Shown here in pieces: positions 1 through 7,675 of a DNA stretch of 64,000 nt (positions are counted from its first letter, which is position 1; every line of letters begins with the position of its first letter). Under the pieces are notes generated by a model. The model had not been told where the DNA came from, did not search any database, and saw nothing but the letters and a program-made list of their open reading frames with translations. A program made the translations under genes and the position numbers. This stretch comes from Alsobacter metallidurans (GTDB lineage: Bacteria > Pseudomonadota > Alphaproteobacteria > Rhizobiales > Beijerinckiaceae). The stretch spans positions 434,001-498,000 of the forward strand of contig NZ_BMES01000002.1 in assembly GCF_014636935.1 (NCBI RefSeq), in the 5' to 3' direction.

Positions 1-684
1 GTCGCCATCGTGGGCCCGTCCGGTTGCGGAAAATCCACGCTGCTGCGGCTTTTGTCCGGGCTGCTGCCGGCGAGCACGGGCGAGATCCTGGTCAACGGCG
101 CCCCGGTCACGAAGCCGAGCGGCGAAATGGGCATCGTGTTTCAGGCTCCGGTGCTGCTGGATTGGCGCAGCGTGCGCGACAATCTCCTGTTCCAGGTCGA
201 GATGCGGGGCCTGAAGAAGGCCGACTACACGGCCCGCGCGGACGATCTTCTGCGCCGCGTCGGCCTGGCGGAATTCGCCGACCGTTATCCCTACGAGTTG
301 TCCGGCGGCATGCGGCAGCGATGCGCCATCGCGCGATCGCTGATCCATGATCCCGTGATGCTGATCATGGACGAGCCTTTCGGCGCGCTCGACGCGCTGA
401 CCCGCGAGCAGATGCGGCTCGATCTCGAGGCGCTCTGGATGGCGACACGCAAGACCGTGCTGTTCATCACGCACTCCATTGATGAAGCCGTGCTGCTCTC
501 GGACCGCGTGGTCGTAATGAGCCCCCGCCCCGGCCGCATCGAGCGGATCATCCCGGTCGCGATGCCGCGACCGCGTGGCCTCGAGGGTCGCAAGAGCCCC
601 GAATTCATGCGCATCTCGGACGAGATCACCGACATCTTCCTGTCGCGCGGCGTCCTCACCGCTGGCGTCGGGGCCGGGCCGTGA
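1..684 (+). CDS. ABC transporter ATP-binding protein, NitT/TauT (SsuB/TauB-like) family, 5'-truncated by window edge
   Basis: This is the nucleotide-binding subunit of an ABC importer; it powers uptake through an inner-membrane permease that lies outside the window. The frame is open from base 1, so the N-terminus is missing. Visible motifs are Walker A (VGPSGCGKST, just after the window start), a Q-loop of the form VFQAPVLLDWRSV, the signature LSGGMRQR, Walker B (LIMDEPFGALDA) and the H-loop (ITHSIDEA). The DWRSV Q-loop and overall layout are typical of the nitrate/sulfonate/taurine/pyrimidine-precursor import family. The stop codon overlaps the GTG start of the next gene by 4 bases, so the two are probably co-translated. 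The substrate cannot be told from this fragment. Confidence 0.93.
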   Translation, partial: VAIVGPSGCGKSTLLRLLSGLLPASTGEILVNGAPVTKPSGEMGIVFQAPVLLDWRSVRDNLLFQVEMRGLKKADYTARADDLLRRVGLAEFADRYPYELSGGMRQRCAIARSLIHDPVMLIMDEPFGALDALTREQMRLDLEALWMATRKTVLFITHSIDEAVLLSDRVVVMSPRPGRIERIIPVAMPRPRGLEGRKSPEFMRISDEITDIFLSRGVLTAGVGAGP

Positions 685-1232
685 GCAGCCTCGGCGACGA
701 GGCGAGGCCGGTCTTCGACGAGGTCGCGGCCGTTCTCGACGCCATCCCGCCCCCGCGTCTGGACGCCATCGTGGAAGCAATCGCGGCCGCAGGGACCTGC
801 GCGCTTTACGGCCAGGGCCGCACAGGCCTCGTCATGCAGGCGTTCGCGATGCGGCTGCACCATCTCGGCGTCGCCGCGCATGTCGTCGGGGCCATGAACG
901 CCCCGCCGCTCGGGCCGGGCGATCTCTTCCTGGTCAACGCCGCCAAAGGCGACCTTCCGACCGGTCTCGCGCTGATCGCCTCCGCCCGGCGCGCCGGCGC
1001 GCGGATCGCGCTGTTCACGGCGGCGGTGGACAGCGACGCGGCGCGCACGGCCGACCATGTCGTCCCGATCCCGGCCGGAATGGGCGGAGCCGCCACGCCG
1101 TCCAGGCTGGCGATGGGCGGAACCTACGAGTTTGCTTTGTTGACCGTGACGGAGCTGATCGTGCTGCGCTTGATGAAGCGCCTCCACGTAACGGAAGCCG
1201 CCATGTGGTCGCGCCACGCCAACCTGCTGTAA
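681..1232 (+). CDS. SIS-domain protein resembling 6-phospho-3-hexuloisomerase
   Basis: A 183-residue single SIS (sugar isomerase) domain protein. Family resemblance to 6-phospho-3-hexuloisomerase (PHI) is seen in length, in the GQGRTGLVMQAFAMRLHHLG segment near residue 45, in the GDLFLV strand, and in the C-terminal RHANL ending that PHI proteins carry. However, the phosphosugar-binding loop that normally reads SGSGET is NAAKGDLP here (about residues 97-104), so classical isomerase chemistry is doubtful. It starts with GTG inside the stop codon of the upstream ABC ATPase gene, which suggests it acts on or senses the imported solute. A true PHI would link to formaldehyde assimilation, but no hexulose-phosphate synthase is visible. 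The fold assignment is firm; the function is open. Confidence 0.85.
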   Translation: MSSLGDEARPVFDEVAAVLDAIPPPRLDAIVEAIAAAGTCALYGQGRTGLVMQAFAMRLHHLGVAAHVVGAMNAPPLGPGDLFLVNAAKGDLPTGLALIASARRAGARIALFTAAVDSDAARTADHVVPIPAGMGGAATPSRLAMGGTYEFALLTVTELIVLRLMKRLHVTEAAMWSRHANLL

Positions 1233-1275
1233 ACGGGGTCGCGCGCCACAACAACGCTGACGGGCTGAAGGGTGT

Positions 1276-1443
1276 TCACCAGAACGACAACAGCCGTCCA
1301 GCGCCCCAGGCCAGGAAGCCGACCCAGCACACCACCGCAACCACGCAGGTCCCGCCCAGCGACACAGCCACGACGGTGTCGCTCACCTCCACGGGCGTGC
1401 GGTCATCGTCTTTCGCGGCGGAGAGCAGGTCGGCGCGGATCAT
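1276..1443 (-). CDS. small membrane protein, 55 aa, unknown
   Basis: This short frame on the minus strand starts with ATG at 1443 and ends with TGA at 1276. The first 22 residues are polar and acidic (MIRADLLSAAKDDDRTPVEV). They are followed by a long hydrophobic stretch rich in V, L, G, C and W with only Arg near the end (about residues 23-54), consistent with one membrane-spanning helix. The frame composition is unlike random GC-rich shadow translation, which is usually Arg- and Pro-rich. There is no convincing ribosome binding site and no recognised family. It is convergent with the SIS gene, 43 bases away. I treat it as a probable but unproven small gene. Confidence 0.42.
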   Translation of the reverse strand: MIRADLLSAAKDDDRTPVEVSDTVVAVSLGGTCVVAVVCWVGFLAWGAGRLLSFW

Positions 1444-1763
1444 GGCGAGGTGGGCCCTGTGAGATGGGCGGGTGGTCCGATCGTGCGCCGACCCTATTAA
1501 CGCAGACTTAACGAATCAACGGCGCATTGCTGGCCCATTCGAGCTAACCCTTTCGCTCCACCGCCGGGCGTACTTAGGTTCAAAAGCAACTTTCCCGTAA
1601 CTTGCATTCGGCGCCGGGACTCCGGCAATTTTAATCATGTTCGCGACAATCCAGCGTTCGGATTAATCCAGATTGAATCTGATTTGATTTCACTTCGCGT
1701 ATAAAGCATGGATGTCATCGCTGAATTGAAGCGATGTTTTCGTCCCAGCGTCTTGGGGGACCT
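1444..1763. other. intergenic stretch with AT-rich segment and possible promoter
   Basis: No convincing gene lies here. Bases about 1500-1740 are clearly more AT-rich than the surroundings. They contain a short palindrome (AGATTGAATCT, about 1671-1681) and a TATAAA box at 1700-1705 that could be a -10 element for the tiny frame starting at 1764; a matching -35 at proper spacing is weak. A minus-strand frame across 1635-1859 shows no family signal and is treated as chance. Confidence 0.35.
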
Positions 1764-1847
1764 ATGTGGTACGCGATACTGGATCTCCTCAGCCTCGCTA
1801 TCTTTGTCGAGATCGCCGCGCGTGCGCCGCTCGTCGAGGAGTGGTGA
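1764..1847 (+). CDS. putative tiny hydrophobic membrane peptide, 27 aa
   Basis: A short frame starts MWYAILDLLSLAIF and ends LVEEW, with a hydrophobic core of about 18 residues that could span a membrane once. A purine-rich GGGGGA run (1755-1760) lies 3 bases before the ATG at 1764, and a TATAAA box sits about 60 bases upstream. An in-frame ATG at 1734 would extend it to 37 residues. A GC-rich hairpin follows at 1921-1946. No family is recognised. The case rests on the ribosome-binding-like sequence and on the coherent hydrophobic character, so confidence is low. Confidence 0.33.
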   Translation: MWYAILDLLSLAIFVEIAARAPLVEEW

Positions 1848-1920
1848 CCGGCCGCTCACGCCATAATGGCTCCGAAGGGCCGTCTCATTCCCGTGGATAA
1901 CGCAAAGGCGCGAGCGGATA

Positions 1921-1952
1921 GCCGCCCGCCCCCTCGGGCGAGCGGCGTTGTT
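1921..1952 (+). terminator. possible Rho-independent terminator
   Basis: An interrupted stem pairs GCCGC (1921-1925) and GCCC with GGGC and GCGGC (1942-1946) around a CCTC loop, followed by GTTGTTT. The T run is broken. It would end transcription of the tiny frame at 1764 and separates it from the convergent flavin oxidoreductase gene. Confidence 0.4.
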
Positions 1953-1963
1953 TAACGCACCGA

Positions 1964-3052
1964 TTAATGGGCCGACGGGTAATCGCTGTAGCCCTTGGGT
2001 CCCGGCGTATAGAACAGCTTGTCGTTGGGCGCCGCCAGCGGCGTCCCATCCCTCAGGCGCTCCACCAGATCCGGATTGGCGATAAAGGGCCGGCCGAACA
2101 CAACGGCTTGGATCAACCCGGACTGCAACGCGGCTTCGCCCGTTTCGGCCGTGTAGCCGCCCGCCGCCAGCATCGGCCCCTTGATGCGGGCGCGCAGCGC
2201 CTGCAGGGCCGCATCGGGATCGCCCGCGTTGTTCAGCGCCGCCGCGAACGAGTCGGCCTTCATCACGTGCACATAGGCCATGTCGGCCGTCGGAAGCGCG
2301 TCAAGGAGCGCAAGATGCGTCTCCAGCGGGTTCGCGTCCACGAGGTCGTTGAACATGTGGCCGGGCGAGATGCGGATGCCCGTCCGGTCCGCCCCGATCG
2401 CGGCCGCGACCGCCTGGGTGGTCTCCACCACGAAGCGGATGCGCCCGCTTACCGAGGAGCCGTAGCCGTCCGCGCGCTGGTTGGTGTTGCTGCTCAGGAA
2501 CTGGTTCAGCAGGTAGCCATTGGCGGCGTGCAGCTCGACGCCGTCGAAGCCGGCCGCGATCGCGTTGCGGGCCGCCTGCGCAAACTCCTCGATCAGCCCC
2601 GGCAGTTCGGCCGTCTCGAACGCGCGCGGCGCCGGATAGGGCTGCATCTGCTTCTGGTCGGTCCACATCGTGCCGGCCGGCGTGACGGCGGAGGGCGCCA
2701 CGGGCTCGTCCGGGATCTGGCGGTTCAACGAATGCGCGATCCGGCCCGCATGCATGATCTGCAGCACGATCTTGCCGCCGCGCGCATGCACGGCGTCGGT
2801 GACCTGCTTCCAGGCCGCGATCTGCTCGGGCGTATGGATGCCGGGCGTGCGGCAATAGCCCTGGCCGGCGAAGCTGGGCTGCGTGCCTTCGGCGATGATG
2901 AGGCCCGCCGAGGCGCGCTGGGCGTAATAATCCACCACGTGAGGCTGGGGCACGCCCATGGCGTCGGCGCGCTGGCGCGTCAGCGGGGCCATCACGATGG
3001 AGTTCGCCAGGCGCAAGGCGCCGAGTTGCGTGGGCTTGAACAGAAGAGTCAT
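1964..3052 (-). CDS. Old Yellow Enzyme family NADH:flavin oxidoreductase / alkene reductase (NemA-like)
   Basis: A 362-residue FMN-dependent TIM-barrel ene-reductase, which typically reduces activated C=C bonds of enals, enones, maleimides or nitro compounds with NAD(P)H. The start MTLLFKPTQLGALRLAN is the family N-terminus; in-frame codons upstream (to 3097) are ignored. Conserved features include MAPLTRQRA, the HAGRIAHS segment, and the HAANGYLLNQFLS block with its substrate/FMN-binding residues. The later TNQRADGYGSSVSGRIRF and a C-terminal FGRPFIANPDLVERL phosphate-binding region also fit. Length is normal for the family (about 360). The gene stands alone, convergent with the upstream small frame, and its physiological substrate is not evident from the context. 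Confidence 0.95.
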   Translation of the reverse strand: MTLLFKPTQLGALRLANSIVMAPLTRQRADAMGVPQPHVVDYYAQRASAGLIIAEGTQPSFAGQGYCRTPGIHTPEQIAAWKQVTDAVHARGGKIVLQIMHAGRIAHSLNRQIPDEPVAPSAVTPAGTMWTDQKQMQPYPAPRAFETAELPGLIEEFAQAARNAIAAGFDGVELHAANGYLLNQFLSSNTNQRADGYGSSVSGRIRFVVETTQAVAAAIGADRTGIRISPGHMFNDLVDANPLETHLALLDALPTADMAYVHVMKADSFAAALNNAGDPDAALQALRARIKGPMLAAGGYTAETGEAALQSGLIQAVVFGRPFIANPDLVERLRDGTPLAAPNDKLFYTPGPKGYSDYPSAH

Positions 3053-3368
3053 GTGGGAAATCCGGTTTCGTGAGCACGACAGCGTCACGCACCGCATCTA
3101 TGCGCTTCGCGGAAGGTTTGTAGGTGGCCGCGATGACGATGCCGTGATGGCCGCGGTTCCGCTTGGCGGCGCGAGCCATATTGACGGCCGCGTTTCCCAT
3201 TCGGCCCCAGACCTGATACTAATCCCATGAGCCTTGCGGCCGACGTCTGGTCGGCAGCCTTGGCGTGATTTCGAGCGTGTGCGCTTGCCAGGGCCGCCCA
3301 GGCGAACCAACCGGCCGCAGCAAGCGCCGCCACCCCGCGCATCACGCGCATGAACGATTTGGAGCACC
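3053..3368. other. intergenic region with one doubtful signal-peptide-like frame
   Basis: This 316-base gap separates the divergent OYE gene and the DUF6481-type gene and should hold both promoters. A minus-strand frame from ATG 3351 begins MRVMRGVAALAAAGWFAWAA, which looks like a signal peptide or membrane anchor. It then runs into a basic, low-complexity tail ending at 3085 that resembles shadow translation, and it has no good ribosome binding site. I do not call it a gene. Confidence 0.3.
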
Positions 3369-3716
3369 ATGACTGCCTTCAAGGCGCCGCGTCTGCAGGA
3401 CCGGCTCAAGCAGGCCGATTCAGCCCGCCAGGCGGCGGCGGCCGCCTTCCGCGAGCGCGCGGCCGCGAGCGGCCCGGCGCAGGCCGAGCGGATGGAAAAG
3501 CAACGCGCCGTGACGGAGGCCCGCGAGGCCCGCGCGGCCGAGAGGGCCGCCCGCAAGGCGGTCGAACAGGCCGAGCGCCAGCAGGCCCAGGCCGCCGAGG
3601 CGGAAGCCAAGCGCGCCGCGGCGGAAGCCAAGGTTCTGGCCGACGCCGAGCAGGCTGCGGCGCAGAAGGCCGAGCGCGACCGGCGCTACGCCGCGCGCAA
3701 AGCCCGCTCAAAATGA
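3369..3716 (+). CDS. DUF6481-type small Ala/Arg/Glu-rich coiled-coil protein
   Basis: A 115-residue highly charged protein. It begins MTAFKAPRLQDRLKQADSAR and continues almost entirely in A, E, R, K and Q, which predicts one long helix or coiled coil over residues 10-110. The N-terminal FKAP..QDR..QA pattern matches the small alphaproteobacterial family annotated DUF6481, whose function is unknown. A GGAG ribosome binding site precedes the ATG. It is followed 37 bases later by another small charged protein (3754-4011), probably in the same transcript, which ends at the terminator at 4091-4116. The coding call is firm; the role is unknown. Confidence 0.8.
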   Translation: MTAFKAPRLQDRLKQADSARQAAAAAFRERAAASGPAQAERMEKQRAVTEAREARAAERAARKAVEQAERQQAQAAEAEAKRAAAEAKVLADAEQAAAQKAERDRRYAARKARSK

Positions 3717-3753
3717 TTTCGGGGTCACGCCGGCAAGCCGAGAGAGGGATCTC

Positions 3754-4011
3754 ATGAACACCAAGAACAGCTCCCCGCAGGACGCCAAGCAGAGGGCGGG
3801 TCGCGCCTTCGAGAAGGCGGCGCAGCGCAAGAGCGAGAGCGACGTGCGGGTCGAGGAGCAGCGCAAGGCTGATCTGTCGCTCGCCGCCAAGATCAAGGGC
3901 CTGCGCGAGCTGCGCATGCAGCGCGACGCCGCCCAGGCCGAGGAAGCCGCCAACGCTCCCCCGCCCGTGAAGGTGGTGAAGAGCCGCAAGAAGGCGCCGG
4001 TCGCCGAGTAA
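3754..4011 (+). CDS. small charged protein, 85 aa, unknown
   Basis: It begins MNTKNSSPQDAKQRAGRAFE and consists mainly of A, K, E, R and Q with an Ala/Pro/Lys-rich tail (SRKKAPVAE), so it is probably a helical, soluble and partly disordered protein. A GAGAGGGA purine run lies just upstream of the ATG. It shares composition and probably a transcript with the DUF6481-type gene 37 bases upstream, and a strong intrinsic terminator follows 80 bases after its stop. I do not recognise a family, although the length and context suggest one of the small stress- or nucleoid-associated proteins common in Hyphomicrobiales. That last point is inference. Confidence 0.65.
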   Translation: MNTKNSSPQDAKQRAGRAFEKAAQRKSESDVRVEEQRKADLSLAAKIKGLRELRMQRDAAQAEEAANAPPPVKVVKSRKKAPVAE

Positions 4012-4090
4012 GGCTCCGACCGGATTGGCCCTCGCGGGCTGGCCGCCGGCGGCTTCGCCGTCGGCAACGCTCAAGCTCCGCCATGAAAGA

Positions 4091-4116
4091 AGCCGCCTCT
4101 CCGGGGCGGCTTTTCT
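4091..4116 (+). terminator. Rho-independent terminator
   Basis: A 7-bp stem AGCCGCC (4091-4097) / GGCGGCT (4105-4111) has a 7-base loop and is followed by TTTTCTC. It ends the transcript of the two small charged genes. It also argues that the KaiC-like gene must start after this point, not at the in-frame ATG at 4025. Confidence 0.8.
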
Positions 4117-4258
4117 CGTTTCCGGGGAGACAGTTGCGCGCTTTGCGCCTTGCAGGCCAGGAGACTTCAACGATCGTCGGGCGGGTAGGAACCAAGTGGC
4201 GAACTGGTTTGTTTGCAAGCGTGCGCTGACGCCCGAAGCGCCCTGTGCAGGACCAACC

Positions 4259-5788
4259 GTGCCGCAACCCTCTCCCCGTACGCCCACCGGAATCGAAGGG
4301 CTCGACGCCATCCTGGGCGGTGGCCTCACGGCGGACCGCCTCTATCTGGTGGAGGGCACTCCCGGCACCGGCAAGACCACCCTGGCTCTGCAGTTCCTGC
4401 TCGAGGGCCACCGCCTGGGCGAGCGCGGCCTCTACGTCACCCTGTCCGAGACCGCCAGCGAGCTGCGCGCCGTCGCGGTGACGCATGGCTGGAACCTTGA
4501 TGGCGTCGAACTTGTGGAGCTGGTGCCCGAGCTGGAGCTGGAGCCCGACTACGAGCAGACGCTCCTGCACCCATCCGAGGTCGAGCTGGGCGAAACCGTC
4601 CGCGGCGTCATGGAGCGGTTCGAGCAGTTCAAGCCCAAGCGGCTGGTGCTCGATAGCCTCTCCGAGCTGCGCCTTCTGGCGCAAAACCCGCTTCGGTACC
4701 GCCGCCAAATCCTGGCGCTGAAGCAGTTCTTCGCCACCCGCTCCTGCACCGTGCTGGTGCTGGACGACCGAACGTCGCAGCCGGGCGACCTCCAACTCCA
4801 CAGCATCGCGCACGGGGTGATCTCGCTCGACCAGTCCGCCACCGGATTCGGCGCCGAGCGGCGGCGCCTGCGCATCATCAAGATGCGCGGCCTCAGCTAC
4901 AGCGGCGGCTACCACGACTTCGCCATCCGCACCGGCGGAATGGCGGTTTACCCCCGCATGGTGGCGTCGGAGCACCCCGGCGCGGCGCCGCAGCAAAAGG
5001 TCACGACCAGCGTCCCGGAGCTCGACCACCTGCTCGGCGGCGGCCTCGTCGCCGGAACCACCACGCTGCTCAGCGGTCCCGCCGGCGTCGGAAAAACCAC
5101 GGTGGCGGTGCGCTGCATGGTCTCGGCCCTGCAGCAGGGCCACAAGGCCATGTATTTCCTGTTCGACGAGCGCCTGCCCACCCTGCTGGTGCGTTCCGCC
5201 GACCTCGGCATGGACCTACAACCCTTTCTGGACAGCGGCGCGCTCACGATCCGGCAGATCGACCCGGCCGAGCTGTCGCCTGGCGAGTTCGCGGTGTCGG
5301 TCCGCCGTTCCGTGGAGAACGGCGCCAGGGTGGTGCTGGTCGACAGCCTGAACGCCTACCTGCAGGCGATGCCCGAGGAGCGGCACCTGACCCTGCAGAT
5401 GCACGAGCTCCTGACCTATCTCGGCCAGCAGGGGGTGCTCACCATCATGATCCTCGGCCAGCATGGCCTCGTCGGCGACATCCGCTCCGACATCGACCTC
5501 AGCTACCTCGCCGACACCGTGCTGCTCCTGCGCTTCTTCGAGGCCGACGGCGAGGTCCGCAAGGCCATCTCAGTGATCAAGACCCGCACCACCGACCATG
5601 AGCGCACCATCCGCGAATTCGTGGTGGACCGTCGTGGGCTGAGCGTGGGCGAACCGCTGCGCCAGTTTGCGGGCGTGCTCAGCGGCGCTCCAGAGTATCG
5701 CGGCGATCCCGGCCCCCTGCTCGGCCCGAACGCCCAGGCGGTCTCGCATGCCCTCGGCCAAGGCGCCAACGGCGTCGACGATGAGTGA
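4259..5788 (+). CDS. KaiC-like double-domain RecA-family ATPase
   Basis: A 509-residue protein with two tandem KaiC/RadA-type ATPase domains. Domain 1 starts PTGIEGLDAILGGGL and carries Walker A GTPGTGKTT at about residues 33-41 and the SETASEL catalytic-Glu segment. Domain 2 starts SVPELDHLLGGG with Walker A GPAGVGKTT and an FDERLP segment. The start is placed at GTG 4259, with AGGA 6 bases upstream, because PTGIEGLD is the usual N-terminus. GTG 4196 is an alternative, and ATG 4025 lies before a terminator. The gene overlaps the following histidine kinase by 8 bases, so the two are coupled. No kaiA or kaiB is present in the window. Such proteins outside cyanobacteria are thought to act in signalling or stress; an oscillator role is not implied. 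Confidence 0.9.
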   Translation: MPQPSPRTPTGIEGLDAILGGGLTADRLYLVEGTPGTGKTTLALQFLLEGHRLGERGLYVTLSETASELRAVAVTHGWNLDGVELVELVPELELEPDYEQTLLHPSEVELGETVRGVMERFEQFKPKRLVLDSLSELRLLAQNPLRYRRQILALKQFFATRSCTVLVLDDRTSQPGDLQLHSIAHGVISLDQSATGFGAERRRLRIIKMRGLSYSGGYHDFAIRTGGMAVYPRMVASEHPGAAPQQKVTTSVPELDHLLGGGLVAGTTTLLSGPAGVGKTTVAVRCMVSALQQGHKAMYFLFDERLPTLLVRSADLGMDLQPFLDSGALTIRQIDPAELSPGEFAVSVRRSVENGARVVLVDSLNAYLQAMPEERHLTLQMHELLTYLGQQGVLTIMILGQHGLVGDIRSDIDLSYLADTVLLLRFFEADGEVRKAISVIKTRTTDHERTIREFVVDRRGLSVGEPLRQFAGVLSGAPEYRGDPGPLLGPNAQAVSHALGQGANGVDDE

Positions 5789-7424
5789 CGCCCGCGTCCT
5801 GGTCCTCGCTCCGATTGGCCGAGACGCCGCCGTGGCCGTTGCGCTGCTGGGCCGCAACGGCCTGGCGGCCGACGCCGTCGAGGACCTTCCCGAACTCACC
5901 CGCGAACTCGCCCAAGGCGCCGGCGCGGCCGTGATCGCCGAGGAGGCGCTGTCGGGCGACGGCCTCGACGACCTCGTCAGCTGGCTCGACGGCCAGCCCC
6001 CGTGGTCGGATTTCCCCCTCATCGTGCTCGCCAATGGCCACAAGGGCGTGCGCTCGCCGCGCGCCTTCGAGCGGCTGGACCGCCTGCGCAACGTCGTGCT
6101 GCTGGAGCGCCCGCTGCATGCTGAGAGCATGGTGCGAGCCGTGCGCTCAGCCCTCAACGCCCGCCGCCGCCAATACGAGGCGCGCGACCACCTCGCCCGT
6201 TCGCGCGAGGAATTGGAGCGCCTCGTGATCGAGCGCACCCGCGAACGCGAGGAGGCGCTGGCGCTGCTGCACGAAGCCCAGAAGATGGAGACCATCGGCC
6301 AGCTGACCGGCGGCGTGGCGCATGATTTCAACAACCTGCTTACGCCCGTGATGGGCAGCCTCGACCTGCTGCGTCGGCGGATCGGCCCTGACGACGCCCG
6401 CTCGCAGCGCCTCGTCGAGACCGCCCTGCAGGCGAGCGGCCGGGCCGCCACGCTGGTGCAGCGCCTTCTCGCCTTCGCGCGCCGGCAGGATCTGCAGCCC
6501 CGCGCCGTGGACGTCGGCGAGCTGCTCGCCGGCATGGAGGACCTGGTCCGCCGCTCCATCGGCCCCACGGTCGAGGTGGTGGTGCGCGCGCAATCCGATC
6601 TCCCGTCCGCCCGCGTCGATCCCGGCCAGCTTGAGCTCGCCATCCTCAATCTGGCGATCAACGCCCGCGACGCCATGCCGACCGGCGGCGTGCTCACAAT
6701 CGAGGCGTCGATCTGCGCCAATGACGACCCCCACCCCGCCCGCGTGCCCGCCGGCTCCTATGTCCGGATCTCCGTGTCCGACACGGGCGAAGGCATGGAC
6801 GAGGCGACGCTGCGCCGCGCCGTGGAGCCGTTCTTTTCAACCAAGGGCCTCGGCAAGGGCACCGGCCTCGGGCTCTCCATGGTGCACGGCATGGCGGCGC
6901 AGTCGGGCGGCGACCTGCAACTCGCAAGCACCCCGTTGGTAGGCACCCGCGCTGATCTGCTGCTGCCCGTTGCGGATGAAGTCGCCGCGCCAGCTGAAAA
7001 AAACCACTACGACGCCGTCGCGCCGGCCCGTTCCGGCACGGTTCTGCTGGTGGACGACGAGGACCTCGTGCGCCGGGGCACCGCCGAAATGCTGATCGAC
7101 CTCGGCTACTCGGTGATCCAGGCCGGCTCGGGGGCCGAGGCGCTGCGCGTGCTGCGGGCCAAGGACACGGCAGTCGACATGCTGGTGAGCGACTACCTGA
7201 TGCCGGCCATGAACGGCGCCGATCTCGTGATGGAAGCCGCCAAGCTGCGCCCGGGTATCGCGGCGCTGCTCATTACCGGTTACGCCAACCTCACCCAGGG
7301 CCTCGGCAACGAGTTGCCCCGCCTCGCCAAGCCCTTCCGCCAGGCCGAACTCGCGGCCCGCATTGCCGAGCTCCTTGCGGGGAAATCCAGCGAGGCCCCC
7401 ATGGCCGCGCAGGCGAGCGCCTAG
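5781..7424 (+). CDS. hybrid sensor histidine kinase / response regulator
   Basis: A 547-residue cytoplasmic protein with no membrane segment. Residues 1-125 form a degenerate receiver-like or sensor region, and 135-170 a helical linker. The HisKA domain has GGVAHDFNNLL with His181 as the likely phosphorylated residue. The HATPase domain shows the N box (NLAINARDAMP), G1 (SDTGEGM), F box and G2 (GKGTGLGLSM). A C-terminal receiver (from about residue 419) has VDDED and phospho-acceptor Asp near 471 (VSDYLMP), with the conserved Lys in RLAKPF. The ATG lies inside the end of the KaiC-like gene (8-base overlap), so the kinase probably receives its input from that ATPase. It resembles the hybrid kinases that accompany KaiC-like proteins in Proteobacteria. 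Confidence 0.93.
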   Translation: MSDARVLVLAPIGRDAAVAVALLGRNGLAADAVEDLPELTRELAQGAGAAVIAEEALSGDGLDDLVSWLDGQPPWSDFPLIVLANGHKGVRSPRAFERLDRLRNVVLLERPLHAESMVRAVRSALNARRRQYEARDHLARSREELERLVIERTREREEALALLHEAQKMETIGQLTGGVAHDFNNLLTPVMGSLDLLRRRIGPDDARSQRLVETALQASGRAATLVQRLLAFARRQDLQPRAVDVGELLAGMEDLVRRSIGPTVEVVVRAQSDLPSARVDPGQLELAILNLAINARDAMPTGGVLTIEASICANDDPHPARVPAGSYVRISVSDTGEGMDEATLRRAVEPFFSTKGLGKGTGLGLSMVHGMAAQSGGDLQLASTPLVGTRADLLLPVADEVAAPAEKNHYDAVAPARSGTVLLVDDEDLVRRGTAEMLIDLGYSVIQAGSGAEALRVLRAKDTAVDMLVSDYLMPAMNGADLVMEAAKLRPGIAALLITGYANLTQGLGNELPRLAKPFRQAELAARIAELLAGKSSEAPMAAQASA

Positions 7425-7675
7425 AGCGCCATCCCACCGGATAACCCGCGCGCAACCTCCGCTTTGTCGACGGCCTCGACCGACGCGGCGCGACCGCGCT
7501 GGAAAGCGTCGGCCCCGCGGGAGCGCGCGCCCTGCCGTCGTGAAGCATGGGCGACGGCCGCTCGCGCGTTGCGAATCCCCCGGCCCGCGACCTGGTGCGC
7601 CTATTTTACCCGTGTCGCGCCCATGCACATCCGGGTAGAAGCGGGCGGCCGCGCGAGCGGATTCGAGGTCCAGGC

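Noticed and set aside
1635-1859. 74-codon minus-strand frame in the AT-rich intergenic stretch
   Set aside because: No ribosome binding site, no domain, and a polar composition without pattern; the plus-strand tiny hydrophobic frame is the better candidate there.
1967-3073. Plus-strand 368-codon frame antisense to the Old Yellow Enzyme gene
   Set aside because: Arg/Gly/His-rich translation without domains; the opposite strand encodes a complete, motif-rich enzyme.
3085-3351. 88-codon minus-strand frame with a signal-peptide-like start
   Set aside because: The first 25 residues are hydrophobic, but the remainder looks like shadow translation and no ribosome binding site is present; not enough to call a gene.
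4025-4258. N-terminal extension of the KaiC-like protein from ATG 4025
   Set aside because: It would begin upstream of a convincing intrinsic terminator (4091-4116), and the extra 78 residues show no family similarity; the usual start lies at 4259.
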